From Janthinobacterium lividum (lineage in GTDB: Bacteria > Pseudomonadota > Gammaproteobacteria > Burkholderiales > Burkholderiaceae_D), in assembly GCF_011601275.1 (NCBI RefSeq), contig NZ_JAAOLY010000001.1:372001-436000 (forward strand): DNA of 64,000 nucleotides. Reading direction: 5' to 3'. A model generated the notes under the pieces. The model saw nothing but the letters and a program-made list of their open reading frames with translations, was not told the origin of the DNA and did no database searches. A program made the position numbers and the translations under genes. Shown one piece after another: positions 1 through 8,586 of this stretch; the first letter of the stretch is position 1; each line of letters begins with the position of its first letter.

Positions 1-1007
1 CCCTGTCCACGGGCGTCGCCTACGGCATCCTCGACCGCGTGGCACAGGACAAGATCCCCATGACGATGATCGGCTACGGCCGCTCGGACGCCGCCAACGG
101 CAAGGTCTTCCCGTATGTGTATCCGCTGATCTCGAGCTACTGGAGCCAGGCCGCCGCCATGATCAAGTACCTGGGCGACAAGGATGGCGGCATGGACAAG
201 CTGAAAGGCAAGAAGATCGTCCACCTGTACCACGATTCGGCCTTTGGCAAGGAGCCGCTGCCCGTGCTCGAAGCGCTGTCGAAACAGTACGGCTTCGAAC
301 TGGTAAAAATTCCCGTCGCGCCGCCAGGCAGCGAACAGCAATCGCAATGGCTGCAAATCCGCCAGGCCAAGCCGGACCACGTGATCCTGTGGGGCTGGGG
401 CGTGATGAACTCCGTTGCCATCAAGACGGCGCAGCGCAACGGCTTCCCGCGCGACAAAATGCTGGGCGTCTGGTGGGCCGGCTCCGAGGAAGACACGATT
501 CCATCGGGTGACGCGGCCAAGGGCTACACGGCGATGACGTTCAATACCCCGGGCAACTACCCCGTGCTCGACGACATCCGCAAGAAACTCTACGCGTCCG
601 GCAAGGGCAACCTGTCCGACCAGTCGCGCATCGGCTCCGTTTACCACATGCGCGGCGTGACGGCCGGCATCCTGTGGGTGGAAGCGATCCGCGTCGCGCA
701 GGAAAAATTCGGCAAGGGCAAACCGATCACGGGCGAGCAAATGCGCTGGGGCCTGGAAAACCTGAACGTCGACGACGCGCGCCAGAAGGCAGTCGGCGCG
801 CTGGGCATGTTCCCCACCGTGAAAACCAGCTGCGACGACCATGAAGGCTCGGGCGCCGTCAAAGTGCAGCAGTGGGATGGCAAGAAGTGGACCGCCATCA
901 CGCCGAAATGGATCGTCGGCGACAAGGCCCTGGTGCGCAAGCTGGTCGAGGAATCGTCGGGCAAGTACGCCGAAGAGAAAAAGATCACGCCGGCATGCAT
1001 GAAGTAA
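1..1007 (+). CDS. Branched-chain amino-acid type ABC transporter substrate-binding protein (3' part)
   Basis: This is the C-terminal part of a periplasmic substrate-binding protein of the Leu/Ile/Val (LivJ/LivK) family. The frame is open to the window edge: codons from base 3 read LSTGVAYGILDRV before the GTG at 39, so the true start lies to the left. The visible 330 or so residues form the second half of the fold, with the DDARQKAVGALGMFPTVKTSC and DDHEGSGAVKVQQWDGKKW blocks typical of Liv-type binding proteins fused to catabolic operons. An ATPase gene of the same transporter family follows 127 bp downstream after a REP-like repeat. The CoA ligase at the end of the run suggests an aromatic or carboxylic acid substrate rather than an amino acid, but that is inference. 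Confidence 0.87.
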   Translation, partial: LSTGVAYGILDRVAQDKIPMTMIGYGRSDAANGKVFPYVYPLISSYWSQAAAMIKYLGDKDGGMDKLKGKKIVHLYHDSAFGKEPLPVLEALSKQYGFELVKIPVAPPGSEQQSQWLQIRQAKPDHVILWGWGVMNSVAIKTAQRNGFPRDKMLGVWWAGSEEDTIPSGDAAKGYTAMTFNTPGNYPVLDDIRKKLYASGKGNLSDQSRIGSVYHMRGVTAGILWVEAIRVAQEKFGKGKPITGEQMRWGLENLNVDDARQKAVGALGMFPTVKTSCDDHEGSGAVKVQQWDGKKWTAITPKWIVGDKALVRKLVEESSGKYAEEKKITPACMK

Positions 1008-1024
1008 GCCGCGTTCGGGATGGT

Positions 1025-1103
1025 GTCGGGTTACGCGCCACGCGCTAACCCGACCTACCTGGATACGAAGTAGGTCGGATCAGGCCGCAGGCCGTAATCC
1101 GAC
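1025..1103. repeat. REP-like palindromic repeat, locus 1
   Basis: Two hairpins face each other. The first (1025-1054) has arms GTCGGGTTA and TAACCCGAC, the second (1074-1103) has arms GTCGGAT and ATCCGAC, and they are joined by a CTAC...GTAG inverted pair. Related copies lie at 4259-4340, 33254-33406 and 34500-34529, all intergenic and all flanked by GGTGGT- or ACCACC-rich sequence. The arrangement resembles a BIME (paired REP elements). Confidence 0.8.
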
Positions 1104-1134
1104 AAGCACCACCACCTATGAAAACGAAGCAGCC

Positions 1135-1962
1135 ATGAACCATACTGCCACTGAAACACCGCCGCCCTACCTGTCGGTGAACAACATCGAAGTCATCTAC
1201 GACCACGTGATCCTGGTTCTGAAGGGCGTGTCGCTGCAAGTCCCGCAGGGCAAGATCGTGGCGCTCCTGGGTGCCAACGGCGCCGGCAAGTCGACCACCC
1301 TGAAAACCATCTCGACCCTGCTGCGCGGCGAACGGGGCGACGTCACCAAGGGCGAAGTCCAGTTCAAGGGCGAGCGCGTGGACCAATTGACGCCGAATGA
1401 ACTGGTCAAGCGGGGCCTGTCGCAGGTGATGGAAGGGCGCCACTGTTTCGGCCACCTGACCATCGAGGAAAACCTGCTGACGGGCGCCTACACGCGCAGC
1501 CTGTCGCGCGGCGAACTGAAAGACGCGCTGGACAAGGTCTACCACTACTTTCCGCGCCTGAAAACGCGGCGCAGCAGCCAGGCCGGCTACACCTCGGGCG
1601 GCGAACAGCAGATGTGCGCCATCGGCCGCGCGCTGATGGCCAAGCCGTCGATGATTTTATTGGACGAGCCCTCGATGGGCATCGCGCCGCAGATCGTCGA
1701 AGAGATCTTCGGCATCGTCAAGGATTTGAACCACAAGGAAAACGTGTCTTTCCTGCTGGCCGAACAGAACACCAACGTGGCCCTGCGCTACGCCGACTTC
1801 GGCTACATCCTGGAAAACGGACGGGTCGTGATGGAAGGGCAAGCCCAGGAACTGGCCAGCAACGAAGACGTCAAAGAGTTTTACCTGGGCGTGTCCAGCG
1901 CCGGGCGCAAGAGCTTCCGCGACATGAAGTTCTACCGCCGCCGCAAGCGCTGGCTGGCCTGA
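1135..1962 (+). CDS. Liv-type ABC transporter ATP-binding protein (LivF-like)
   Basis: This 275-residue ATPase energises import by a branched-chain amino-acid type transporter. The Walker A motif GANGAGKST is at residues 46-54, followed by the signature TSGGEQQM and Walker B MILLDEPSMG with the H-loop region downstream. The second-position LivF class is indicated by the short length and the NTNVALRYADFGYILENGRVV ending typical of LivF. The basic C-terminal tail (SFRDMKFYRRRKRWLA) is longer than in E. coli LivF and is seen in Liv ATPases linked to AMP-ligase genes. The permeases and LivG are not in the window and presumably lie to the left. Confidence 0.9.
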   Translation: MNHTATETPPPYLSVNNIEVIYDHVILVLKGVSLQVPQGKIVALLGANGAGKSTTLKTISTLLRGERGDVTKGEVQFKGERVDQLTPNELVKRGLSQVMEGRHCFGHLTIEENLLTGAYTRSLSRGELKDALDKVYHYFPRLKTRRSSQAGYTSGGEQQMCAIGRALMAKPSMILLDEPSMGIAPQIVEEIFGIVKDLNHKENVSFLLAEQNTNVALRYADFGYILENGRVVMEGQAQELASNEDVKEFYLGVSSAGRKSFRDMKFYRRRKRWLA

Positions 1963-1977
1963 CGCGGGAGGCAAGTC

Positions 1978-2337
1978 ATGGACCTGGAACGGGCGAAGCA
2001 AGTGTGCCGCGGCTTTCCTGGCGCGACCGAAGACATCAAGTGGAGCAACGTGCTGGCGTTTTGCGTCGGCGGCAAGCTGTTCGCCCTGTGCGGCGCGGAA
2101 GCGCACAGCACGCGCGGCATGAGCTTCAAGGTCGATGCGGAGCGCTTCCTGGAATTGACGGACCGCACCGGCTTTCGCCCGGCGCCCTACCTGGCGCGGG
2201 CCAGATGGGTACTGGTCGCCAGTCCCGACGCCCTCGACGACGACGAAATGGCCGCCCTGCTGCGCCGCTCATACAGCCTGATTTTTGCGGGGCTGACGAA
2301 AAAAATGCAACGTGACATTGGAGAATCCGCAACATGA
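1978..2337 (+). CDS. MmcQ/YjbR family protein
   Basis: A 119-residue protein of the MmcQ/YjbR family, which has a double-wing DNA-binding-like fold and no settled function. Typical features are the N-terminal LERAKQVCRGFPGATEDIKW, the GKLFALCG strand and the C-terminal LLRRSYSLIFAGLTKK segment. It begins 15 bp after the ABC ATPase, after a GGGAGG ribosome-binding sequence, and its stop overlaps the start of the next gene by 4 bp (ATGA). It therefore seems to be carried inside the transporter operon. Confidence 0.82.
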   Translation: MDLERAKQVCRGFPGATEDIKWSNVLAFCVGGKLFALCGAEAHSTRGMSFKVDAERFLELTDRTGFRPAPYLARARWVLVASPDALDDDEMAALLRRSYSLIFAGLTKKMQRDIGESAT

Positions 2338-3590
2338 CCGATACGCTCGACAGTCTGGAAGCACGCGCCCCCGAAGCGCGCGAACGCGAATTGATGGCCG
2401 GCCTGCCGCAGCTGATCGCGCGCGCGCAACAGGCGCCGGGCTGGGCCCGCATCCTCGATGGCGTCAACGCGGCCGACATCACCAGCCGCGCCGCGCTGGC
2501 GCAGCTGCCCGTCACGCGCAAGTCCGACCTCAAGCAATTGCAGCACGGCGCGCTGCCGTTCGGCGGCTTGAACACGACACCGAAGAACGCCCTGTCGCGC
2601 GTCTTTGTCTCGCCCGGCCCCATCTTCGATCCGGAAGGGCGCGGCCCAGACTGGTGGCGCTTCGCGCGGCCCATGTACGCGGCCGGCGTGCGCGCCGGCG
2701 GCTTGCTGCAAAACTGCTTTTCGTATCACTTCACGCCGGCCGCCTTCATGGTCGAAGGGGGCGCCGCGCGCATCGGCTGCACCGTCATCCCGGCCGGCAT
2801 CGGCCAGACGGAAATGCAGGTGCAGGCGATGGTCGACCTGAAGCCGGACACGTATATCGGCACGCCGTCATTCCTGAAACTGATCATCGAGAAGGCGCGC
2901 GAAATGGGCGCCGACATCAGCAGCGTCACCAAGGCCGTGATGGGTGCGGAAGCCTTGCCCGAATCCCTGCGCAGCTGGTTTGCCGCGAACGGTGTGCCGC
3001 ACGTGTTCCAGACCTATGCCTCGGCCGATATCGGCAGCATCGCCTATGAAACGGCCAGCAATGGCAAGCTCAATCCAGGCATGGTCGTGGACGAAAACGT
3101 GCTGCTGGAAATCGTCCACCCGGGCAGCGGCATTCCCGTCGCGCCGGGCGAAGTGGGCGAAGTCGTCGTCACCGTCTTCAATGCCGACTATCCGCTGATC
3201 CGCTTTGCCACGGGCGATCTGTCGGCCGTGCTGGTCGATACGCCGGAGTCGCCGTGCGGCCGCACGAATACGCGCATCAAGGGCTGGATGGGACGCGCCG
3301 ATCAAACCACCAAGGTGCGCGCCATGTTCGTGCATCCGTCGCAAGTGCATGAAATCGCGCGCCGCCACCCGCAGATCAAGAAGGCGCGGCTGGTGGTATC
3401 GGGACGCATGGCCAACGACGAAATGGCTTTGCATTGCGAAGTCGACAATCCCCATGACGCCAGCGGCACCGAGGCCATCATCGGCTCGATCCGCGAACTG
3501 ACCAAGCTGCGCGGCGAAGTGGTGCTGGTGGCCGTGGGCAGCCTGGCACAGGATGGGAAAATAATCGACGATGTGCGCGATTACAGCTAG
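2334..3590 (+). CDS. Phenylacetate-CoA ligase-like AMP-dependent synthetase
   Basis: A 418-residue member of the adenylate-forming PaaK-like family, which would activate an aromatic or related carboxylate to its CoA thioester with ATP. The adenine-binding region reads TYASADIGSIAYE and the conserved aspartate segment reads LIRFATGDLS. The C-terminal part keeps the GWMGRADQTTKVRAMFVHPSQV hinge seen in PaaK. It is shorter than classical PaaK (about 430-440) and has few recognisable P-loop residues at the N-terminus. Its start overlaps the YjbR-like gene by ATGA, and the run of Liv-type transporter plus ligase suggests uptake coupled to CoA activation. The substrate is unknown. Confidence 0.82.
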   Translation: MTDTLDSLEARAPEARERELMAGLPQLIARAQQAPGWARILDGVNAADITSRAALAQLPVTRKSDLKQLQHGALPFGGLNTTPKNALSRVFVSPGPIFDPEGRGPDWWRFARPMYAAGVRAGGLLQNCFSYHFTPAAFMVEGGAARIGCTVIPAGIGQTEMQVQAMVDLKPDTYIGTPSFLKLIIEKAREMGADISSVTKAVMGAEALPESLRSWFAANGVPHVFQTYASADIGSIAYETASNGKLNPGMVVDENVLLEIVHPGSGIPVAPGEVGEVVVTVFNADYPLIRFATGDLSAVLVDTPESPCGRTNTRIKGWMGRADQTTKVRAMFVHPSQVHEIARRHPQIKKARLVVSGRMANDEMALHCEVDNPHDASGTEAIIGSIRELTKLRGEVVLVAVGSLAQDGKIIDDVRDYS

Positions 3591-3654
3591 GCGTAGCGCA
3601 CGGATGGCGTTTGCGGGATAATACCCGCATTCATCATCAGCCCCATTCATCGCC

Positions 3655-4248
3655 ATGCAAGAGTCCATGCAAGAATTTCATCACAATCGTGCCCGTGACC
3701 TGATCAAGAACGCGGAACTGCTGTTCGACCAAGACGCCGTGCAGGCGTCGATCACGCGCATGGCCGATGTGCTCAACACGCGCTTCAACGCCGAGGACTC
3801 GAAAGAGTTCCCGCTGGTGCTGGGCGTGATGGGCGGCGCCGTCGTATTTACGGGCAGCCTGCTGCCGCAACTGAGCTTTCCGCTCGAATTCGACTACATC
3901 CACGTGAGCCGCTACGGCGACGACGACAAGGGTGGCGAAGTGGTGTGGAAAGTCATCCCCCGCTCGAACGTTGCGGGCCGCACCGTCATCGTGCTCGACG
4001 ATATTCTCGACGAAGGCGAAACCCTGGCGCACGTCAAGCAGCGCTTGCTGGACATGGGTGCCTCGGAAGTGATCCTGGCCGTATTCGCCGACAAGGCCAT
4101 CGGCAAGAAAAAGCCCGTGCAAGCCGACATCGTCGGCCTGGTGATCCCGAACCGCTTCGTCGTCGGCTTCGGCATGGATGCGTATGGCTACTGGCGCAAC
4201 CTGCCGGGGCTGTGGGCCATCAAGCCTGAGGATTTGAAGCAGGAGTGA
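3655..4248 (+). CDS. hpt: Hypoxanthine-guanine phosphoribosyltransferase
   Basis: A 197-residue type I phosphoribosyltransferase that salvages hypoxanthine or guanine to IMP or GMP with PRPP. The PRPP-binding motif VIVLDDILDEGET is at about residues 111-123, and the preceding FDYIHVSRYGD segment matches the flexible loop region of Hpt proteins. A second in-frame ATG lies four codons downstream (3667), and neither start has a strong ribosome-binding site. Just upstream, TGCGGGATAATACCCGCA (3612-3629) is a palindrome that includes a -10-like element. The gene appears monocistronic. Confidence 0.87.
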   Translation: MQESMQEFHHNRARDLIKNAELLFDQDAVQASITRMADVLNTRFNAEDSKEFPLVLGVMGGAVVFTGSLLPQLSFPLEFDYIHVSRYGDDDKGGEVVWKVIPRSNVAGRTVIVLDDILDEGETLAHVKQRLLDMGASEVILAVFADKAIGKKKPVQADIVGLVIPNRFVVGFGMDAYGYWRNLPGLWAIKPEDLKQE

Positions 4249-4258
4249 TGGCGGTGTT

Positions 4259-4340
4259 GTCGGATTACGCGCTGCGCGCTAATCCGACCTACCAGTGCCC
4301 GGTGGCGTAGGTCGGATTAGGCCAAAGGCCGTAATCCGAC
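4259..4340. repeat. REP-like palindromic repeat, locus 2
   Basis: Hairpin 1 (4259-4288) has arms GTCGGATTA and TAATCCGAC with a GCGC-rich loop, and hairpin 2 (4311-4340) begins GTCGGATTAG and ends GTAATCCGAC. It has the same architecture as locus 1, lying between the convergent ends of hpt and the nitronate monooxygenase gene, where it may also act as a transcription end or mRNA stabiliser. Confidence 0.82.
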
Positions 4341-4354
4341 AACTACCACCAGTG

Positions 4355-5308
4355 TTACAACTTCAACCGCGCGCGCGCCGCATCGTATTCGGCCTTCAGG
4401 CGCGCCACCATCTCTTCCACGCTCGGCACGTCGTCCATCAAGCCCACGCCCTGGCCCGCGCCCCAGATGTCGCGCCAAGCCTTGGCGCTGCCGGAGCCGA
4501 AATTCATCGCGCTCTTGTCCGCTACGGGCAAGGCTTCCGGATCGAGTCCGGCCGCTTCGATCGATTTTTTCAGGTAATTGCCGTGCACGCCCGTAAACAG
4601 GTTGGTGTAGACGATGTCCGCCGCGCTGGAATCGACGATGGCATCGCGGTAGCCGTCGCTGACGTTCGATTCCTTGGTCGCCAGCCAGCGCGAGCCGATG
4701 TAGGCGAAGTCGGCGCCCATCGCTTGCGCGGCCAGCACGGCGTCGCCCGTGGCGATGGAGCCGGACAGCGCCAGCGGGCCGTCGAAGAATTTGCGCACTT
4801 CGCCCACCAGCGCGAACGGCGACAGGGTGCCCGCGTGGCCGCCGGCGCCGCTGGCCACCAGGATCAAGCCATCGACACCGGCTTCCAGCGCCTTTTTCGC
4901 GTGACGGATCGAGATCACGTCATGCAGCACGATGCCGCCATAACTGTGGATGGCGTCGAGCATTTCCTTGGGCGGCGCGCGCAGCGAGGAAATGATGATG
5001 GGGATTCGGTGTTTCACGCACACTTCCACGTCGTGCGCGAGGCGGTCGTTCGACTGGTGCACGATCTGATTGACGGCGATCGGCCCGACTTTCTTGTCCG
5101 GATTGGCGGCCTGGAAAGCGGCCAGTTCGGCCTGCAGCTCCGTGAGCCATGTGTCGAGCAATTCGGCGGGACGCGCGTTCAGGGCCGGGAACGAACCGAC
5201 GATGCCGGCCTTGCACTGCGCCGCGACGAGGGCCGGGCCGCTGGCGATGAACATCGGCGAAGCGATAACGGGTAAGGAGAGGTTTTGCAACGCAACAGGC
5301 AATGCCAT
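4355..5308 (-). CDS. Nitronate monooxygenase (2-nitropropane dioxygenase family)
   Basis: A 317-residue FMN-dependent TIM-barrel oxidoreductase that oxidises alkyl nitronates, or reduces another substrate, using flavin. The phosphate-binding ASGAGGHAG motif and the GSIATGDAVLAAQAMGADF stretch are characteristic of the class I nitronate monooxygenases. The N-terminal PVIASPMFIASGPALVAA strand is where the flavin-binding barrel begins. It is transcribed alone, convergent with hpt. A TATAAT element lies about 50 bp upstream on the minus strand. Confidence 0.86.
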   Translation of the reverse strand: MALPVALQNLSLPVIASPMFIASGPALVAAQCKAGIVGSFPALNARPAELLDTWLTELQAELAAFQAANPDKKVGPIAVNQIVHQSNDRLAHDVEVCVKHRIPIIISSLRAPPKEMLDAIHSYGGIVLHDVISIRHAKKALEAGVDGLILVASGAGGHAGTLSPFALVGEVRKFFDGPLALSGSIATGDAVLAAQAMGADFAYIGSRWLATKESNVSDGYRDAIVDSSAADIVYTNLFTGVHGNYLKKSIEAAGLDPEALPVADKSAMNFGSGSAKAWRDIWGAGQGVGLMDDVPSVEEMVARLKAEYDAARARLKL

Positions 5309-5356
5309 GGCGGACTCGCTGGAAAGTTGATCGGGATGAGAAACACACTGAGCTTG

Positions 5357-5362
5357 ATTATA
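5357..5362 (-). promoter_or_regulatory. -10 element upstream of the nitronate monooxygenase gene
   Basis: The minus strand reads CTGCACTATAATCAAG here, a perfect TATAAT about 50 bp before the start codon. No convincing -35 hexamer is visible at normal spacing, so an activator may be needed if this is a promoter. Confidence 0.45.
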
Positions 5363-5406
5363 GTGCAGAAAAAGTACGATCGTGCTGAATTTATCGCCTG
5401 ACCGTT

Positions 5407-6330
5407 TCAGCCCTCGTTAAGCAAGTACTCACCCTCGACACGCGCCGCCGTGGCCCGCATCAATTGTGAAACGGCCCACTCGGCCAGCGCGGCCGATTCC
5501 TGGCGCAGGAAGCGCCGGTTGGCCTCTTCGAAGACGGGCATGCCGCGCAGCAGGGCCGGTATGTCGGCGAGGGCGATGCGCTGGCGTTCCAGCAGCAGGA
5601 ATTTCAGCAGCACTTTTACGGCGTTCTGCGCATTGCGCACGGGGTCGGACGCCAGGTAATCGAGGCGCGAATACGCGCGCTGCAAGGCGCCGGCGGCGTC
5701 CTGGAACGGCCGCCCGTGGCCGGGGATCACCACGCGCACGTCCAGACCGGCGATCAAGTCCAGGGTGGCGCGCGCTTCAGGAAAGCCGGAGCCGCCATCG
5801 AGTTCGGGGAAGATCACGCCAAAGCCGTTTTCCCACAGGGCGTCGGCGGAGATCAGGATGCCCTCCTCGGCGCAGTAAAAAATCAGCGAGTGCGGGTCGT
5901 GGCCCGGCGCGCCCAGCGCTTGCCAGCGCATGTCGGCCAAGGTCAATGTGTCGCCGGGCGAGACGGTGGCGTCAAAGCCGAAGCGCGGGCATTGCTGGCC
6001 CGTGGCCTGAAAACTCAGGGCGTCGACATCCCACGCGCGCACCTTGTCCGCTTCCGACACGGGAATGGCCGTATGGCAGCCGTATTGCGCTTGCAGCAGC
6101 GCGTTGCCGCCGCAATGATCGGAGTGCAGATGGGTGTTGAACAGGCGGTCCAGCGGACGGCCATCGAGACTGTGGCGCAGCAGGGCCAGGGTTTGCGGCG
6201 CATGCGTGACATAGCCGCTGTCGATCAGGGCCGTGTCGTCCCGGCCCAGGAACAGGATGTTATTCGACGAAAGCCAGCCGCGTTCGAACACCTGCATGGC
6301 ATCGGGGAACAGCGCTGGCAATCGCGGCAT
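5407..6330 (-). CDS. MBL-fold metallohydrolase
   Basis: A 307-residue metallo-beta-lactamase-fold hydrolase. The metal-binding motif HLHSDHCGG is intact, followed by the GHDPHS and PGHGRPF histidines that complete a two-metal site. The C-terminal helical extension (LDYLASDPVRNAQNAVKVLLKFLL) resembles glyoxalase II- or lactonase-like family members. I chose the ATG at 6330 because AGGAAG precedes it at good spacing. The reading frame stays open 30 codons further upstream but without a ribosome-binding site, overlapping the DUF1289 gene. The substrate cannot be told from sequence. Confidence 0.82.
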   Translation of the reverse strand: MPRLPALFPDAMQVFERGWLSSNNILFLGRDDTALIDSGYVTHAPQTLALLRHSLDGRPLDRLFNTHLHSDHCGGNALLQAQYGCHTAIPVSEADKVRAWDVDALSFQATGQQCPRFGFDATVSPGDTLTLADMRWQALGAPGHDPHSLIFYCAEEGILISADALWENGFGVIFPELDGGSGFPEARATLDLIAGLDVRVVIPGHGRPFQDAAGALQRAYSRLDYLASDPVRNAQNAVKVLLKFLLLERQRIALADIPALLRGMPVFEEANRRFLRQESAALAEWAVSQLMRATAARVEGEYLLNEG

Positions 6331-6337
6331 GGCTTCC

Positions 6338-6571
6338 TCAGTAGTCGGGCTCGAAGTCGAGCAGTGATTCGCGTCCTGGCAATTCGGCCCACACGGCGCG
6401 CTTGAAGTCATCGTCGGCACGGCTCCAGGCGATGATCTCGTCGAGCGTGCGCAAACAGCCTTCGCACAAGCCGCTGTTGCGGTTCATCTTGCACAGGCTG
6501 ACGCAGGGCGACGGTACCGGCGACGGCAAGGGGAGCGGAACGGCTGGCGGAGGTGGGTTGGCGACCATCAT
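6338..6571 (-). CDS. DUF1289 domain-containing protein
   Basis: A 77-residue protein with the DUF1289 core SPCVSLCKMN...GLCEGCLRTLDEI..W, in which four cysteines probably form a small metal site. The N-terminus before the core is a proline-rich stretch. It precedes the MBL-fold gene by 7 bp and is probably co-transcribed with it. The family has no established biochemical function. Confidence 0.8.
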   Translation of the reverse strand: MMVANPPPPAVPLPLPSPVPSPCVSLCKMNRNSGLCEGCLRTLDEIIAWSRADDDFKRAVWAELPGRESLLDFEPDY

Positions 6572-6771
6572 GGAGCGGCATCGGTAAACGTGAAGGCTTT
6601 CATTATGCCGCGAAACGGCGCCGGCGAGTCGGCGGCATCGTCATGCAATGTTTCTGTGAATATATTTTCCAGAGTAAAAATGATCAAAAACGCATCTTCG
6701 GGAAATTTATTTTGCGGTGCACTCTCACTCTGCGCGTGCCCGTCCTACAACACGAACAGGCCAGATCCTGC

Positions 6772-6799
6772 TTGACTTGGGATATTACACAACTATACT
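6772..6799 (+). promoter_or_regulatory. Sigma70-type promoter for the CopG-phaZ pair
   Basis: TTGACT (6772-6777) and TATACT (6794-6799) are separated by 16 bp. An inverted repeat CCATC-N6-GATGG (6801-6816) lies immediately downstream, at the likely start of transcription. It is well placed to be an operator for the CopG-type regulator encoded next. The rest of the 6572-6849 gap shows no gene. Confidence 0.65.
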
Positions 6800-6849
6800 A
6801 CCATCCATACAGATGGCAATTGGATGCCACATGGAGTTTTTGGAGAGAT

Positions 6850-7263
6850 ATGGCCAAGCAAGACAGCAAGCCCAAAATTGGGGAATCCGAGAAAATCACG
6901 ATCAACCTCGGCTTGATCGACCTGGGGCAGATCGATCTGCTGGTCCAGGAGGGATTTTATTCCAACCGTACGGATCTGATCCGTACGGCCATACGCAACC
7001 AGCTCGGTATCCACGCCGACGTGGTGAGACAAACCGTCGCCCGTAAAAGCCTGGTATTGGGCATGCAGCATTACTCGCGCGCCGACCTGGAGGCGATCCA
7101 GGCAGCCGGCCAGCGCCTGCAGATACAGGTGCTGGGACTGGCCAGTATCGCCAGCGATGTCTCCGTGGAACTGGCACTGGCCACCATCGAGTCGATTTTC
7201 GTATTAGGTGCCCTGCACGCCAGCACCGTCGTCAAGACGGCGCTCGCAGGGCGAATTCACTAG
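6850..7263 (+). CDS. CopG-family (ribbon-helix-helix) transcriptional regulator
   Basis: A 137-residue regulator. The KITINLGLIDLGQIDLLVQEG strand-helix and the NRTDLIRTAIRNQLGIHADVV helix form a ribbon-helix-helix DNA-binding domain in the first 60 residues. The remaining 75 residues are a hydrophobic, helical domain of unknown role. ATG 6850 is preceded by GGAGAG at correct spacing, so the longer open frame upstream is not used. It lies 54 bp before a PHA depolymerase gene in the same direction, and the pairing suggests control of that gene and autoregulation. Confidence 0.82.
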   Translation: MAKQDSKPKIGESEKITINLGLIDLGQIDLLVQEGFYSNRTDLIRTAIRNQLGIHADVVRQTVARKSLVLGMQHYSRADLEAIQAAGQRLQIQVLGLASIASDVSVELALATIESIFVLGALHASTVVKTALAGRIH

Positions 7264-7317
7264 CGTATTGGTTCGCGGCGATGACCCGGCCGATGCGCTG
7301 CACCGTTAAGGATGGTC

Positions 7318-8586
7318 ATGAAACTACCTATCAACATGTTGGCGCAGATGCGCGCCGCAACCCGCAATCTGATGGGCAGCGGTCCCGCCGCCGCCACCGA
7401 AGCGATCCAGCAGGCGCTGTCCGCCGCCGGCCTGACGCCGCAAGCGGCAGCCACGCAAACGCCGCCACCACAGCCGATGCGCGACATTAATCCGCCACCT
7501 GCGCCGCAAGCCAGAGCCGAGCAGCCGCAAGCTGCCGCCGCGCCAGAAACGCCTGCCGCGCCACCCACGCCCGCACAGGCGGCGCAGGACTTCGCGCAGG
7601 ATTTCATGTCGCGCCTGGGCGTGCCCGCCGGCCTGGGCCAGCACAGCTTCGACATGCCCAGCTTCGAACTGCCGAATTTCCACCCGCCCGGTTTCAATGC
7701 GCCGGCCGCCACGCCGGTGGAGATCCCCGCTGGCGCGCAGTTCATCGATGGCGTGTACCGCAACCATGCGGGCACGCGCTCCTACAAACTGTACATCCCC
7801 AGCAGCTACCACGGCCAGGCCATGCCGCTGATCGTGATGCTGCACGGCTGTACGCAAAATCCCGACGATTTCGCCGCCGGCACGCAGATGAATGCGCTCG
7901 CCGAAGAAAAGGAATGTTTTGTCGTCTACCCGGCGCAAACGCAGGGCGCCAACAGTTCGCGCTGCTGGAACTGGTTCAACGCCATCGACCAGCAGCGCGA
8001 CCAGGGCGAACCGTCGCTGATCGCCGGCATCGCCCGGCAAGTGATCGACGAATATCCTGTGAATGAACGCGAAGTGTTCGTTGCCGGCCTGTCGGCGGGC
8101 GGCGCCATGGCCGTCATCGTCGGCACCTTGTACCCTGACCTGTTTGCCGCCGTCGGCGTGCATTCGGGCTTGCCCTTCGCTTCGGCGCAGGACTTGCCGT
8201 CGGCGCTGGCGGCCATGAAGGGCGGCGCCATGCCCAATGCCCAGCGCAAGGCGCCGGCCGGCGGCGTGCCCATCATCGTCTTCCATGGCGACCGCGACAC
8301 CACCGTCAACCTGCGCAATGGCGATGAACTGATCGCCCAGGGCGTGCGCAGCCAGGCGGGCGGCAAGGCGGCCAAAGCCGCATCCATCGACGGCAGCGTG
8401 CCGAATGGCCACCGCTACACGCGCACCACGCACAGCCAGGCCGACGGCTCGCCGCTGGGCGAGTACTGGGTCATCCACGGCGCCGGCCATGCGTGGTCCG
8501 GCGGCAGCGATAACGGCAGCTATACGGATGGAAAAGGCCCGGACGCGAGCCGCGAAATGCTGCGCTTCTTCAAGACCGTCAGCTGA
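7318..8586 (+). CDS. Type 1 catalytic-domain short-chain PHA depolymerase / PHB depolymerase family esterase
   Basis: A 422-residue alpha/beta-hydrolase that would hydrolyse poly(3-hydroxybutyrate) or related esters. The first 130 residues are a Pro/Ala/Gln-rich linker, not a classical signal peptide. The oxyanion-hole motif MLHGCTQNP comes first, then the lipase box GLSAGG. The acid segment VFHGDRDTTV and the histidine segment GAGHAWSGG follow, which is the order of type 1 domains. ATG 7318 is preferred over 7312 because AAGGA lies five bases before it. Its 3' end overlaps the convergent HD-GYP gene by 8 bp. Confidence 0.85.
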   Translation: MKLPINMLAQMRAATRNLMGSGPAAATEAIQQALSAAGLTPQAAATQTPPPQPMRDINPPPAPQARAEQPQAAAAPETPAAPPTPAQAAQDFAQDFMSRLGVPAGLGQHSFDMPSFELPNFHPPGFNAPAATPVEIPAGAQFIDGVYRNHAGTRSYKLYIPSSYHGQAMPLIVMLHGCTQNPDDFAAGTQMNALAEEKECFVVYPAQTQGANSSRCWNWFNAIDQQRDQGEPSLIAGIARQVIDEYPVNEREVFVAGLSAGGAMAVIVGTLYPDLFAAVGVHSGLPFASAQDLPSALAAMKGGAMPNAQRKAPAGGVPIIVFHGDRDTTVNLRNGDELIAQGVRSQAGGKAAKAASIDGSVPNGHRYTRTTHSQADGSPLGEYWVIHGAGHAWSGGSDNGSYTDGKGPDASREMLRFFKTVS

